From contig CM043969.1 of NCBI GenBank assembly GCA_014529385.2, forward strand, positions 19,016,446 to 19,080,445: a DNA stretch of 64,000 bases, read 5' to 3'. The position numbers and the translations under genes are program-made. The notes beneath the pieces were generated by a model, which searched no databases, had not been told where the DNA came from, and saw only the letters and a list, made by a program, of their open reading frames with translations. Positions 9,650 to 20,512 of this stretch are shown one piece after another. The stretch is from Adiantum capillus-veneris. Taxonomy: Eukaryota; Streptophyta; Polypodiopsida; Polypodiales; Pteridaceae. Each line of letters begins with the position of its first letter. The first letter of the stretch is position 1.

Positions 9650-10432
9650 ACATCACGGTGATGGTTTGGTTCCGAACCTGGAGAGTCGCATCATTCTTGT
9701 CATGCCAAGGCATGCCCAAGAGAACGTCGCAATTGCCCAACTTCATAATGTGGAAATCGGCTTTTCCATGATAATCTTGGATAGTCACTGGAAGAGCACT
9801 AATGAGCGGTACCACTTTTTGAGTTTGCCCTTTGGCTAGCTCAGCTTCAATTTCTCAACCCTCTGCATCATAATCAAAGTCCATCTGCTTCGAGAATTTT
9901 GGATGGATGAAGTTCTCTGGAGCTCCTCGGTCAAAGAAAATTAGGGCTTTCAAACCGTTGACTTTGCCATATGCTCGACACAATTCATTTGTACTTTCAA
10001 GGCGTATGCCATAGATGTCAGGTACTAATCCAATGGCTAGCTTAGCTCGTTTTGTTGGAGATGGTCCTGGGTTTCTGTCGACCGCCAGTGCGGGCATCGG
10101 TTCTACTGGGCTCTGTCAGTGCGTTTGGGACAACCAAAATAGTTATGTCCAGTTTGAAAGCATCCAAAACATCGGCCTTCTTGTAGTAAGGTGTCTCATT
10201 GTTGAGGCGTCAATCGAGACCTTGCGGTTGACTTTCACGAGACTCTCGAGAATTTGTTCTTTGTTGGTGAAGTTGTGGTTCGTGGTCGGAGGTTCTTTTG
10301 TGGTAAACTCCAGCTTTCCCTTCATCAGTTTGTAGCCAACCGCGGCATGTTCCATAAGCTCTTGCATGGTAGAGAGTTGCTTGGAGAGACAATATTCCTG
10401 CAATGGTGATGGTAGTCCAATGGTGTAGCGCT
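9650..10432 (-). pseudogene. Element C gag C-terminus, zinc knuckle and protease
   Basis: Minus-strand continuation of C gag after the B insertion. A capsid C-terminal segment reads through 10432-10143. A frameshift leads to a CCHC zinc knuckle (C-F-G-C-x4-H-x4-C, about 10185-10140). A stop follows, then the protease: the frame at 10097-9855 contains IFFDRGAPENFI, the expected position of the catalytic Asp-x-Gly but with Arg as the middle residue. The downstream flap side contains CDVLLGMPW (about 9745-9715), typical of retrotransposon proteases. Coding similarity ends near 9670-9650 with no reverse transcriptase. Confidence 0.8.
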
Positions 10433-10929
10433 TGTCACAAAGTGATGACATGGCGGACAACAGAAACCCTAATTTTTGCTAGAGATCGCGGAGGCTTTTT
10501 TTATTTTTTTATTTATTTTTTATTTTTTTGGGAAAATGATGAGCGACGCGAATTTTGCTTTTTTTATAAAAAAAAAGAGAAAAAGACTCTCTAAGAGAGA
10601 GAGAGAGAACTGATGCTTTTTATTTTAAAAGCTTTTGGGGCTCTGCTTTTGGGCATCCCTTGTAACCTTTAAATTAGTGGTGAGGGCCTCACTTCTCAGA
10701 GCATCTGGACGCAGAGTCTGAGAGTGAAACCCTAACCGCTCTCTTGTACTTTGATTTGATTAATATAAAAAGAAATACCGAAAGGGGCGCCAGTCTTTGG
10801 GGCCAATATCTCTAGGCAAGGAACTCCGTTGGGCCAGTGTACATCTATTGTGATCTGTGATTTGTTTTGAAGTGGTTATTTGGTGCTGTCGCGGTTGATT
10901 CTTGACTTGGAGTGTCCAAGTCTGTTACA
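10433..10929 (+). repeat. 5' LTR of element B
   Basis: A 497-bp LTR from TGTCACAAAG to CTGTTACA. Relative to the 3' LTR it lacks roughly 35-40 bp between two copies of CCCTAATTT, as expected from deletion between short direct repeats. The conserved U5 segment is at 10772-10816. Confidence 0.9.
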
Positions 10930-10930
10930 G

Positions 10931-10942
10931 TGGTATCAGAGC
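10931..10942 (+). other. Primer binding site of element B
   Basis: TGGTATCAGAGC one base after the LTR; complementary to initiator-Met tRNA. Confidence 0.92.
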
Positions 10943-10999
10943 ACGGCCGATTTCTCTTCTACGGGAAATCCGATCCCCGAATTTTTTTCCGCGGCACCT

Positions 11000-12545
11000 A
11001 TGGCTTCATGCAATAATCAATCGACTCCCTCTGCATCTGGAGATGCAGGCTGGGATCACAACGAAGATTCTGGCAGAGAGTATGGCCCGCCTCGGCCTAC
11101 TCAAGCGGAGCAAAGAGAGATGACGCGTCGTCAATTGATCGGCGATGCAACGAAGATGATGCTCAGTTTTGCCAAGGACCCGAAGATGGCAAAATATATG
11201 AACCAGACCTCTTTGGAAGAGGTATAGATGGAGTGGCAGAGAACCACAACATCACTCCCGAAACCCGCTCTCAAGAAACCTTCTGCCTCCAAGAAATATA
11301 CGGAGAAGGAACTGGAGAACGTGGTTGATGCACGGATTGCTCAGCTTTTTGACGCACAAAAGAAAGCCAAAAAGCACCGCAAAAAAAGCAGAAGAAAAGC
11401 GCTGACTTCCCGGGATATTTGGGTCATCAATCGACTTTTGACAAGGCAAAGAAACAGAAGAAGCGTGTTCGATTTGAAGGAGTACCCAATTCTTCTTCTT
11501 CTTCTTCTTCTTCTTCTTCTTCTTCTTCTAACAGTTCTTCTAGCTCTTCAGATTCGAGCGAAGAAGACAGAAAAGGTAAAAAGCAAAGCAAGAAACAAAG
11601 CTTCGGAAAGGGCAAGAAAAAGGCAAAGAAGGCTACATCTCGCCCAAAGACTGACAATTCTACTGAGGACTTGTCTACAGACAGCTTAGATTCCGATGAT
11701 GGAAACTTTTATGCGAACAAGAAGAATTTTTTACAAAGCCAACCAGTATGACTTTCTCAAAGATGAAAGCAAGAAAGTCCGAGAGTTTAAGGAAGGTTGC
11801 CACTCGATCAAGTTTGATACTTTTTCAGGATACTCGGATGCTTCGAAGGCTTTGTCTTTTTTCAGCAGTTTGACATCGCTTTCGCGCGAGGACGCTATTC
11901 AGAGCACTCCAAGATTCGGAGAGCTGCCTCTTACTTTAAGGGGAATGCTCTTACTTGGTGGTCCACGCTTCTATTAAGCAAGACTGTGCCAGTTACATGG
12001 TTGAAATTCAAGAGGCTTTTTATTTCTTCTTGGTTGACTCAAGAGTTTGAGCGAGATATACGAGCTGTTTGGAACCATCTCCGGATGACCAAGAGCGATA
12101 CAGTGAATTCTTATTGTGAAAGATTCTGGAGCTCTTTTCTACCCGCCTCTTCATTCAAGAAGATCTCGTTCAGAGAACAGATTGAGCGGTTTACCTTGGG
12201 TCTACCTACAGAGATCCGAGATCACTGCTTGGAACAGAAGTCAGCTTCTATTCAGGAGTTGATGAGTCATGCGAAGCGGGGCTTTGCCATTCACTCTGGC
12301 AGTTTGACCTACCCCATAGATAAGGCCATGACACAACGAGCCGAACAGACTTCTGGGAATGAAAGTAGAAAGAAAAAGAGCAACCCAGAGAAAAAAAGAT
12401 GCACGACCCAAGCTTACTCCTGAGGAGAGAGCTCGCTTCATCAGAGAGGGGAAGTGCTTTGGATGCGGGGAACATGGACATATCTCCGCGAAGTGCCCTA
12501 AAAAGGCACAGAAAGAACAGAATGATAAAGATGACCACAGGTCTG
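11000..12545 (+). pseudogene. Element B gag, multiple frameshifts
   Basis: The capsid polyprotein starts at 11000 (MASCNNQ), which aligns with the E gag start at 37427. A TAG at 11225 and a frameshift near 11400 break it. A poly-Ser tract encoded by (TTC)n at about 11490-11528 and a Lys-rich segment follow. The capsid core (WWSTLLL region, about 11950-12300) needs further frame changes. A CCHC knuckle (CFGCGEHGHISAKC, about 12450-12495) closes gag. Its layout matches E gag closely, so B and E are related lineages. Confidence 0.85.
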
Positions 12546-12970
12546 AGAGTTAGAGAGCAGCTGAGGAATGTGGCAGAAAAGGCAGATAGAAAAGCAGAAC
12601 TGGTACCACATGGCGTGGGACTTGCACCGAATCAAATGAATGAAAGTACAAACTTTGTCGCTTTTTGGGGCAAAGTGAAGGATCAGGAAGCTCTTTTGAA
12701 GGAGCCAAGGCCAACTTCTTTTCACTTGGAATTGGCGGCTCGATTTGGAATTACGCCCGACAGACTGACGCCACAGGCGGAGGTAGTTCGACTGGCACCC
12801 GGATGGGATGTTGCCATTACACAGAGCATTGGCAAACTTCGTTTGCAATGACAGGGGTGTTCAAGGCACACGAGTGACGTTCTACTCAAGATCCCTTGGT
12901 ACCACAAGAACTATGCCGTGGTTGACTACCGGGCCGAGAAAGCGACTTTGATAAATGAAGGGCTTAGAGA
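12546..12970 (+). pseudogene. Element B protease remnant, active site lost
   Basis: Sequence after KVKDQEAL, where E carries IFFDGGG with the catalytic Asp, instead reads LKEPRPTSFHLEL, so the active-site segment is out of frame or deleted. Similarity resumes at LAARFGITPDR. The aspartic protease would be dead. Confidence 0.7.
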
Positions 12971-13094
12971 TTGTACTTGATGAACTTCAGTTTCTTACTC
13001 ATTCTTTTGGAAGAGAACTGAACGATGGATAAAGGTTGAATATGTTTTGACCTGATCAAAAGAACGCCAAGATTTTTCTCCACACTCATGCCGA

Positions 13095-14550
13095 TTGCTT
13101 TTCAGAGGGCCTGAAGATCAAACCATTGATATGATACCTAGAAGCACGCCACCGAATCGGCCACCTTATCGTGTGAGCCGAGTACAGAATGAAAAGATTA
13201 TGAACCCAGTGAAAGACCTCTTGGAAAAGGGTCTTGTCCAACCTAGTACTTCACCGTATTGCTCTCCAGTGTTGTTGGTTTTGAAGAAAGACGGATCTTG
13301 GAGAATGTGCATCGATTATAGCACTCTCAACGAAATCACCATCAAGAACAGATTTCCGATTCCTAGGATCGATGATATACTCGACAAGTTACAGGGATCC
13401 TCGTGCTTTAGCAGGATTGACTTGAAGAGTGGATATCATCAGATCGAGATAGCGCCAAGAGATGTCTACAAGACTGCTTTTTGGACGACTTTTGGGTTAT
13501 TTGAGTTTTTGGTGATGCCTTTTGGCTTAACCATTGCTCCTGCGACATTTAACCGGATGATGGACAAGATTTTTCGAGAGTACAGGCTATTTGTTGGCAC
13601 TTTCTTTGACGACATCATTGTTTTCTCCAAGAATGAGGCAGAACACAGAGATCATCTGCTTCAAGTCTTTCAGGCATTACGAGATCACACGTTAGTGACT
13701 AATGCAAAAAGAAAACTGAATTTTTCCTACAAGAGATACACTTTTTTGGGACACATTGTGTCAGCAGCAGCAGGAGTGCAAATGGACCCGGCCAAAATAG
13801 AGACTATCCGTGATTGGCCCGATTTGAGGAATGTCCATGAAGTTAGAAGCTTCTTGGGACCGTGTTCGTACTACACGCGGTTCATACGAAAGTTTGCAGA
13901 GGTTGCTTCCCCTTTGCATACCTTGACACAGAAAGGAGTACCTTTTTCGTGGGGACCCACAAAGGTGACTGCCTTTCGGACATTGAAAGAGAAATTGACT
14001 ACAGGACCTATTTTGACTTTGCCGGACTTGCAGAAGTCATTTGAAGTATATTGTGATGCTTGTGGTCGTAGTCTGGGTGCGGTCTTGATGCAAGAAGGCC
14101 ATATCATAGCTTACGAGAGCCGTTTGTTCTCTAGCCGGAGATGACAACATAGATCTATGAGAAAGAGCTTTTGGCGGTTATCCATGCTCTTACTCAGTGG
14201 CGGCAGTACCTACTCGGAGCGGATTTTACTGTCTTTACAGACCATCAGAGTTTGCGCTACTTCTTGTCACAGAAGCAGCTTTCGGAAAAGCAGATGCGGT
14301 GGGCGAACATCTTGTCACAGTTCCACTTCCAGATTGTCCATGTGCAGGGACAGAAGAATGTGGTGGCAGATGCTTTGTCTCGGAAACCGTTGGTTCCGGC
14401 TATTTCCGCGATACATCATAGGAGCTTCGAGGATATGGTCGATCAGTATGCCACAGATACGGTTTTTTTAGATATTTTCACACGGATACAGGATGGGGAG
14501 ACAGTAGCTGGATGCTCCCTTCGGGAAGGCTACTTGATGAAAAAGACTAT
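13095..14550 (+). pseudogene. Element B reverse transcriptase and RNase H
   Basis: A 349-codon frame (13095-14144) holds the reverse transcriptase fingers and palm: [15 protein letters not shown], the FLVMPFGL segment, and catalytic FFDDIIVFS at about 13600-13625. The connection and RNase H start (SFEVYCDACGRSLGAVL) follow. A stop at 14142 and a frameshift separate the rest of RNase H (TVFTDHQSLRYFLSQKQ and VADALSR, 14171-14420). The RT catalytic Asp pair is intact, unlike in element F. Confidence 0.9.
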
Positions 14551-15360
14551 GTTGTGCGTTACATAGCCGTTGAGGGAAAAGGTTATGACTGAATGCCATT
14601 GTCCACCTTTTACGGGTCACCGCGGCATTGCTACCACCATGAAGGGGGTAGAGAAATACTTCTTTGGGCCGAGACTCAAAAAGGATGTGGAAGAGTTTGT
14701 GCGCAGTTGCTTGGTATGCCAGAAGGTCAAGTTTGACAGGCATAAGGCACAGGGATTGTTACAGCCTTTACCCGTACCCACCCACCCCTGGGAAAGTATT
14801 GCAATGGATTTCATTTTTGATCTCCCAAGAACACAGAATGATCATGATGATTTTCCGATTACATGGCACGTCTGAGACGATTGTCTCCGACAGAGACCCC
14901 AGATTTATGAGTTTGTTTTGGAAGGCAATTTGGGAGAACATTGGTACGCAGTTACAGTTCTCGTCATCGTTCCACTTGCAGACTGACGGGCAATTTGAGA
15001 TAACCAATTCAGTGATTTTAGATTTATTGAAGTCTTGTATCTCGGATCAGAAGACTCAATGGAAAAAGAACCTATCTTTGGTGGAATTTGCCTACAGTAA
15101 CACGATACACTCTTCGACGGGGAAGACGCCATGTGAGATTGTTGAAAGTGCTGCGAAGGTTCCATCCTTCCTGAGCACGAAAGATTAGATATTGGAAGCG
15201 GATGAATATTCGCGATATTTGGATACGGCTTTTGCCAAGGTTCGCGAGACTTTGCAAAAGTCTCAAGAACGACAGAAAAAGGCAGCGGATCGCCATCGTC
15301 GCGACTTGAAACTGAAGGAGGATGATTGGGTGCTCTTACTTTTGAGAAGGCACGCCTAAG
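14551..15360 (+). pseudogene. Element B integrase, internal deletion
   Basis: The zinc-binding domain has H-x3-H and C-x2-C residues (GHRGI to CLVCQK, 14600-14725). The first catalytic Asp is in AMDFIFDLP (about 14800). The sequence then jumps to HGTSETIVSDRDPRF (about 14860-14905), so several tens of residues between the first and second catalytic Asp are missing and the frame changes. The Glu lies in TDGQFEITNS (about 14980-15010). A TAG at 15186 and another frameshift follow. Confidence 0.85.
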
Positions 15361-15436
15361 AAAGAAAAAGGGAAAGGAGAGGCTTTTTCCAAAGCTTAGT
15401 ATGTGATACTACAAACCTTTCCAGATTACTGAAAAG

Positions 15437-15754
15437 ATGAATGATGTCTCCTTCCGATTGAAACTGCCAGATACTTGGAGGATTCACAATGCATTGCATG
15501 TGAGTCTCTTGAACCCTGTTAAGGGTGATGTGCCTGATGATGGGGAGCCTGATGAGCAACCCGCAGTGGAAGAAAACGAGGAGATCCTTGTTCTTGAACA
15601 GATTTTGGCACATAATGATACGAAGAAAGGTAAAGTCCAAAGGCGGTTCTTGGTTTAGTTCAAGAACTTTCCTGCATTTGATGCGAAGTGGATGGAGGAG
15701 GACCTAGCAGATACTCCTCGGATTGTGAAACTTTACCTCGATCTTTTGGTTTAG
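15437..15754 (+). pseudogene. Element B pol C-terminus with chromodomain
   Basis: The frame holds the linker HVSLLNPVKG and then a chromodomain-like segment: EEILVLEQILAH, QRRFLV, a TAG at about 15656, FKNFPAFDAKWM. Chromodomains at this position define chromoviruses and steer integration to marked chromatin. E has the same domain at 26661-26938. The stop inside the domain disables it. Confidence 0.82.
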
Positions 15755-16354
15755 CATAGTCTACTCCAAACGGAACCCGGAAACTCAGCTTGGCCGAAGA
15801 TCTGGTGCAATGGGATGCACAAGAGGGGAATTACTCCGCTCCTTTGTCAACAGATGCCTCGATTTTGATACTAAAGTCACTGATGTCTCTTTGAGCTTCA
15901 GGGATACTGAGAGCTGACAGTATTCTGCTGGATGACTTAATGGAATTCCTGATTATGATATTGATTTGTTCTTGACTTCTTGTGAGTGCAGGAACTGATA
16001 GACGAAATGACTACAGCATTTTGGTCTGATTGATCTCGAATAGACATGGTTGCAATAGGGGTTAGTCAATCGGACATCGATGAGGTCCCGATTGGACCTA
16101 GATGTGATTGCTAGCTACATTGCCGATGAATCATGGTCTAAGATCCGAATGAATGTTGAATGTCATGTGATGTCCTGTGATGTCTGGTGATGTCCTGTGA
16201 TGTCGTGTGATGTGACTGTCGATTGCGTACATGTGCTAGATGTGTGTTCCTAGTACGTAGGTACTAACAGTCAGTGTCTGCTAAGACGGTTTATGGCTTT
16301 TGTCGGTTTTGCAGGCGTAATCGCAGTCGATTACAATGCTTTCAAGAGGGGGTA
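15755..16354 (+). other. Element B 3' untranslated region
   Basis: No coding potential. It contains a 10-bp tandem repeat at 16161-16220 (units like TGTCCTGTGA, about six copies) and ends in the purine tract CAAGAGGGGG (16344-16352) beside the 3' LTR. Confidence 0.75.
16161..16220 (+). repeat. 10-bp tandem repeat, about 6 copies
   Basis: Consecutive decamers TGTCATGTGA, TGTCCTGTGA, TGTCTGGTGA, TGTCCTGTGA, TGTCGTGTGA, then a degenerate sixth. The period equals about one helical turn. Confidence 0.9.
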
Positions 16355-16883
16355 TGTCACAAAGTGACGATGTGGCGGACAACAGAAACCCTAATTTCTA
16401 CTGGAAACCCTAAAATTCTTGCAAACCCTAATTTCCGAAAATTGCGGAGGCTTTATAAAAAAAATAATAATAATAAAATAAAATTGGGAAAATGATGAGC
16501 GACGCGAATTTTGCTTTTTTTTAAAAAAAAAAGAGAAAAAGACTCTCTAAGAGAGAGAGAGAACTGATGCTTTTTATTTTAAAAGCTTTTGGGGCTTTGA
16601 TTTTGGGCATCCCTTGTAACCTTTAAATTAGTGGTGAGGGCCTCACTTCTCAGAGCATCTGGACGCAGAGTCTGAAAGTGAAACCCTAACCACTCTCTTG
16701 TACTTTGATTTGATTAATATAAAAAGAAATACCGAAAGGGACGCCAGTCTTTGGGGCCAATATCTCTAGGCACGGAACTCCGCCGGGCCAGTGTACATCT
16801 ATTGTGATCTGTGATTTGTTTTGAAGTGGTTATTTGGTGCTGTCGCGGTTGATTCTTGACTTGGAGTGTCCAAGTCTGTTACA
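16355..16883 (+). repeat. 3' LTR of element B
   Basis: A 529-bp LTR pairing with 10433-10929. The 5' portion has three AAACCCTAA-type boxes. The conserved U5 segment is at 16726-16770. It ends in TTACA next to the target duplication. Confidence 0.92.
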
Positions 16884-17311
16884 ACGCTCGTACTGGTCCT
16901 CCAAGGGAATGAACTTAAAGAAGGACACTGGAAGGTAGACGTCGAGAAACCTTTCGTTTTAATCCTCCATGGTCTCTGTGGCAAGCATTTTCAAGTTGCC
17001 CCACTCTGCCAAAATCCGGACTTCAAACATAGAAGTCATGTAACTACGTGCAAAAACTGTCTTGAAAGCTTGCCAGGTCCTTGGAGCATGCGGTTGTGTC
17101 GCGATTGAACTCCACTATTGCATAGCATTATCTTTAAGAAATCCTGCTGCTCCAGAAATCTTGGATTCTTCTGTATAGTTCCCCAAAGCATAGATGTTGT
17201 TGAATTGTTGTAGAATCTGCAATGCTTTCTTCCGATCTTTCACTCCGGAAAAAGTGAAAAATTGGACTGTCGTGCTGCCATCCTTGAAATCTTTGGGTTG
17301 GTTAGGCACGT
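16884..17311 (-). pseudogene. Element C gag, middle segment
   Basis: Minus-strand capsid coding sequence between the G and B insertions. Motifs include FKDGSTTVQFFTFSG and AAGFLKDNA, a Ty3 capsid-like pattern also seen in B and E (DASKAL and FKGNA). A TAG follows DNAMQ at about 17115 and another in-frame stop lies downstream. The frame joins 24673 at one end (PGYV to PNQPKD) and 10432 at the other (DQYER to YTIG). Confidence 0.82.
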
Positions 17312-18339
17312 TGTGACGTGTTTTTACGAAATGATGCAAGCCACCCCAAAGACTTTGGAAAGGATTTTTTAATGCTTTTGGGTCCCTTATATGTAAATAA
17401 AGCATGCTTGTACAAAGTGTACAAAGGCGGTGTGTGCCAGCTGTCTCTACGCATGCGGGCCAGTTGTGCGGGATGCATAGTTTTGCTGTTTTTGTACATA
17501 GACGTGTTGAGACTTGAAAGAGTCACTTAGTACTTGAAAAATATGAACAAAACTGAGTTTTTATCAGCTTGAGGTCGTGAGTGAGTGGGGGATTTGACAG
17601 AGGAAGATCTAGCAGCAAGAAGCCCTGATTGCTGCGAGGGATAGAGGCGTTTGGGAGTAGAGCAACCTGTCTTGCTAGTCCAGGGCCCGATGTGGTGAGT
17701 TGAGAGTGTGTCTCTCCTCAATGGGCTGATGAAAGTGGGTGCTTAGCTCTGCATATTGACCTCTCTTCATCTTGTTTTGAGGTATGGTGGCTATGGTGTG
17801 TGCAGCTCCTTGTGGTGCAGCTAGTCGAGGGTAAACTATGTGCTGCAATGCCTTGCTTGTACATATATCAAAGGGCAAGGTTTCCCCCAAGTTTTCCATC
17901 ACCTTTTTTGATTTTTTTTGCTGAACTTTGTGGATTTTCAAATTAAGCTTGATTTGAGTGGGTTTTGGTCAAGCTATGTGTATATATGGGAGCGCCTATG
18001 GAAGCCCTACTAGCACATTGGAAGGGCGTTTGAAAAGAAGTGAAGCTCTTTGAGTTATGGTCAAAAGTGCAGAGATTTCCATGGTTTTTTTCTCAATTTT
18101 TTCCTTGATTTTATTGCTTCCTCGGTGTCTTTGAGTGCAATGGAGTGGTGGGAGTTGTAGCGGTGTAGAGGGAAGCTAGTCGGAGCTAGTCGAGGCTAGT
18201 CGAGGTTGAGTGTGTGTCAAATTGAGAAAATTAGTGAGAGAAGATCAGCCCATATTATCTCGAGAGAGCTATACTCTTCATCCTCTTTTCTTGGTGTTGG
18301 TTTGAGGTGTTGTAGAGGCCAGCCCCCCAATCCTTCACA
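17312..18339 (+). repeat. 5' LTR of element G
   Basis: A 1028-bp LTR from TGTGACGTG to CCTTCACA. It differs from the 3' copy at roughly 15-20 substitutions and a few small indels. GTCGAGG and GCTAGTCG repeats occur near its 3' end. Confidence 0.93.
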
Positions 18340-18343
18340 TAAA

Positions 18344-18355
18344 CTGGTGCCCCCA
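18344..18355 (+). other. Primer binding site of element G (not Met type)
   Basis: CTGGTGCCCCCA, four bases after the LTR, lies where a tRNA primer should pair. It differs from the TGGTATCAGAGC used by the other elements here. The tRNA was not identified. Confidence 0.6.
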
Positions 18356-18430
18356 CGGAGGAGAAGAGAATCCTTCTAACAGGGTTTTGATCTACAGATT
18401 GGCATCCATTTGAAGATCAACTCAAGGCCT

Positions 18431-19138
18431 ATGGCGGGAGATGGGTATGAAGTCTTCAAGGGTGGGAAAGGAGAAGATGTGGACAAGTTCATCCGAAGAA
18501 TCGAATTGATTGCATTGAAGAGCAATAGGGACGATGGTGTATTCAAGGTACATTTGGTGAGTTTGCTACTTGAAGGTGAAGCACGTGAATGGTATGAAGA
18601 TAGGCTTGAAGGTGGTGTAAAGGGAGATTGGAATCTTCTTTCTCATGCCTTGAGAGAAGAGTTTGAGAAGGAGGATGATCCTGAGTATTTGTGGAGAGAG
18701 CTAAGCAAGCTGCAACAAGGAGAACATGAAGACATCAATGTGCACATAAACAGGTTTGAAGCTTGTTGGAGAAAGATCATAAAGGGACTTGAAGAGAATC
18801 AAATGTCCCCTGATTTCTTGAAGAAAGATAGGTTTGTGGTTGTCTTACATCAAAGCATTAGAGACAAGGTGGAGCTCAAGGACCCAGGGACCTACAATGA
18901 GGCAGTAAAGGTTGCTAGAGAGCAATGGAGAAAGAAGGTGAGAAGGCATGAAATGGCAAATAGGGAAAGAGAAGCAAATGTACATCAAAGGGATGGTTAT
19001 GTATCAACAAATAATGTGGTCGAGCCTTTGCCTTTGGATATGCATGTTGAAAGGGAAATCCATGTAGAAGCTCCAAGAGTGGACAATAGAGGACAGGAAT
19101 CCTTTCACCAGGACATTCAAAGATTGACAAAGCAATAG
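18431..19138 (+). pseudogene. Element G gag
   Basis: A capsid frame beginning MAGDGYEVFKGG; an in-frame Met 21 bp upstream is an alternative start. Features are the Ty3 capsid pattern EGEAREWYED and a long helical charged region. The frame stops at 19136, and the next frame (open from 19090) carries the downstream zinc knuckle. The two overlap by about 48 nt, so either a single indel or a frameshift signal links them; an indel is the simpler reading. Confidence 0.85.
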
Positions 19139-20512
19139 GAAACCTCAACCTTGCTATGCAAGCTATCCAACAACAAGTAAGAAGACCTCAAGGAGAACGG
19201 CCTCAAAGGAATAGAGGTGATAATGTGATGTGTTACAATTGTGGGGAGAGAGGGCATATATCGCCCAATTGCAATCAACCAAGGAGAGAGCCAGGAGGTA
19301 TATATCCTATCATACAAAGACAAATAGGTAATGAAGGCAATGTAAATGGAAATGTGCAACCTCTCCAAGGTCAAGGACTTGCACAACAACAGGGACAAAA
19401 TCAAGCTCAAGCACCTCCACAATTTAACGTAGGAATTTTGGAGGCAGTTGAGGAGGGAGATGAAGATGATGAGGTTGATGTCTTTGCAAATAAGAGAACA
19501 AGGGCACAAAAATCAGGGAGTGAAGGCCTTTTCAAAGAGGAAAGAGCAAGGACAAAGCCAAGGAGAGATGTAGATAAAGGCAAGGCACCTATGGAAGAGG
19601 CTGAAAGTAGTAAGCAGGCAAAGGTAAGGGCAAGAAGAAGGAAGATAGGCATGGATGATTTTCAGCTTGGGAAGGGTCAATCAGCATACAATCTCTTAGA
19701 ATACTTGAAGAACAAGAGGGCCGACATATCATATGGACAACTCTTGCATTTGAGCTCAAGTATGAGAAGGCACTGGCATAAACTAGCTAGTGTTAGAAGG
19801 GTGAAGGTAAAGACACGCGATGCACATGTAGTGCAGCTTCATAAAGTTACTGATGTTTTGCCTGTGGTTGATGGTTGGATACATGGAAGGAGGGTGAATA
19901 AGGCGTACATGGATGGTGGAGCCCAAGTGTGCGTTATGACAGAGGAAACAATGCAGCGATTGGGATTGCATCTCACAGGCAAATCCTTGTTCAGTGTGAA
20001 GATGGCAAATAGTAGTAGAGTGAAATGCTTGGGAGTTATTCATGACTTGGAGCTTAATGTTTTGGGTCAAAGGGCTGTCATGGACATTCATGTGATGCCT
20101 GCAAAGCTTGGGGCATATCCAGTTATATTGGGTAGACCTTGGTTGATTGCTATGAGGTCACGGCAGGACTGGTACAGGGGATGTATTGACCTCTTTGTGG
20201 ACAGGCCTAAAGAGAAGAGGATTAGATATGATATGAAAACATGTAAGGTGCTGGAAATTGATGATGAACCAGCTATGCATCAAGATTTATCGCCATCCAC
20301 TTATGACATGTGTGACAGTTCTTCTAGTGTATCCTCTACATGTACTGACGATGAGGTTTATGATCAAAGTCTTCTTGATCTTGATGTAGATCTTTGTGGG
20401 ATACATGTATATGATGAAAATTGTGATAAAGGGGATGCTATGAGATCAGAAAATGACCATGGGGCTGATCATGAGCCGAATGTACCAAAAGCTGAATTAA
20501 TGGATATGCTTG
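19139..20512 (+). pseudogene. Element G zinc knuckle and protease
   Basis: The upstream half of a 593-codon frame. The CCHC knuckle is CYNCGERGHISPNC (about 19233-19275). An acidic then Arg/Lys-rich linker follows. The protease has AYMDGGAQVCVM (about 19905-19940), with Asp-Gly-Gly at the catalytic position, and the conserved ILGRPWL (about 20125-20145). An Asp/Ser-rich spacer (20270-20450) leads into the RT. The frame itself is open here. Confidence 0.88.

Larger units (their letters stand above)
10433..16883 (+). mobile_element. Retrotransposon B (chromovirus-like, defective)
   Basis: Complete structure: LTRs 10433-10929 and 16355-16883, initiator-Met primer site, gag, protease remnant, RT, RNase H, integrase, chromodomain and purine tract. 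The target duplication is GCGCT (10428-10432) and ACGCT (16884-16888), one mismatch. It lies in C's gag: joining the flanks restores a reading frame through DQYERYTIG. Multiple frameshifts and internal deletions in protease and integrase make it inactive. A solo LTR of the same family is at 40728-41346. Confidence 0.92.

Noticed and set aside
11419-11751. Poly-Ser frame as a host serine-rich nuclear protein.
   Set aside because: The same poly-Ser and Lys-rich layout occurs in E gag (36667-37044), so it is retrotransposon gag.
16100-16230. CRISPR-like array at the decamer repeats.
   Set aside because: Units are contiguous without spacers, and the setting is a plant retrotransposon 3' region.
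19090-19160. Programmed ribosomal frameshift between G gag and pol.
   Set aside because: No slippery heptamer with a stable downstream structure is apparent, and other frameshifts in G are clearly mutations.
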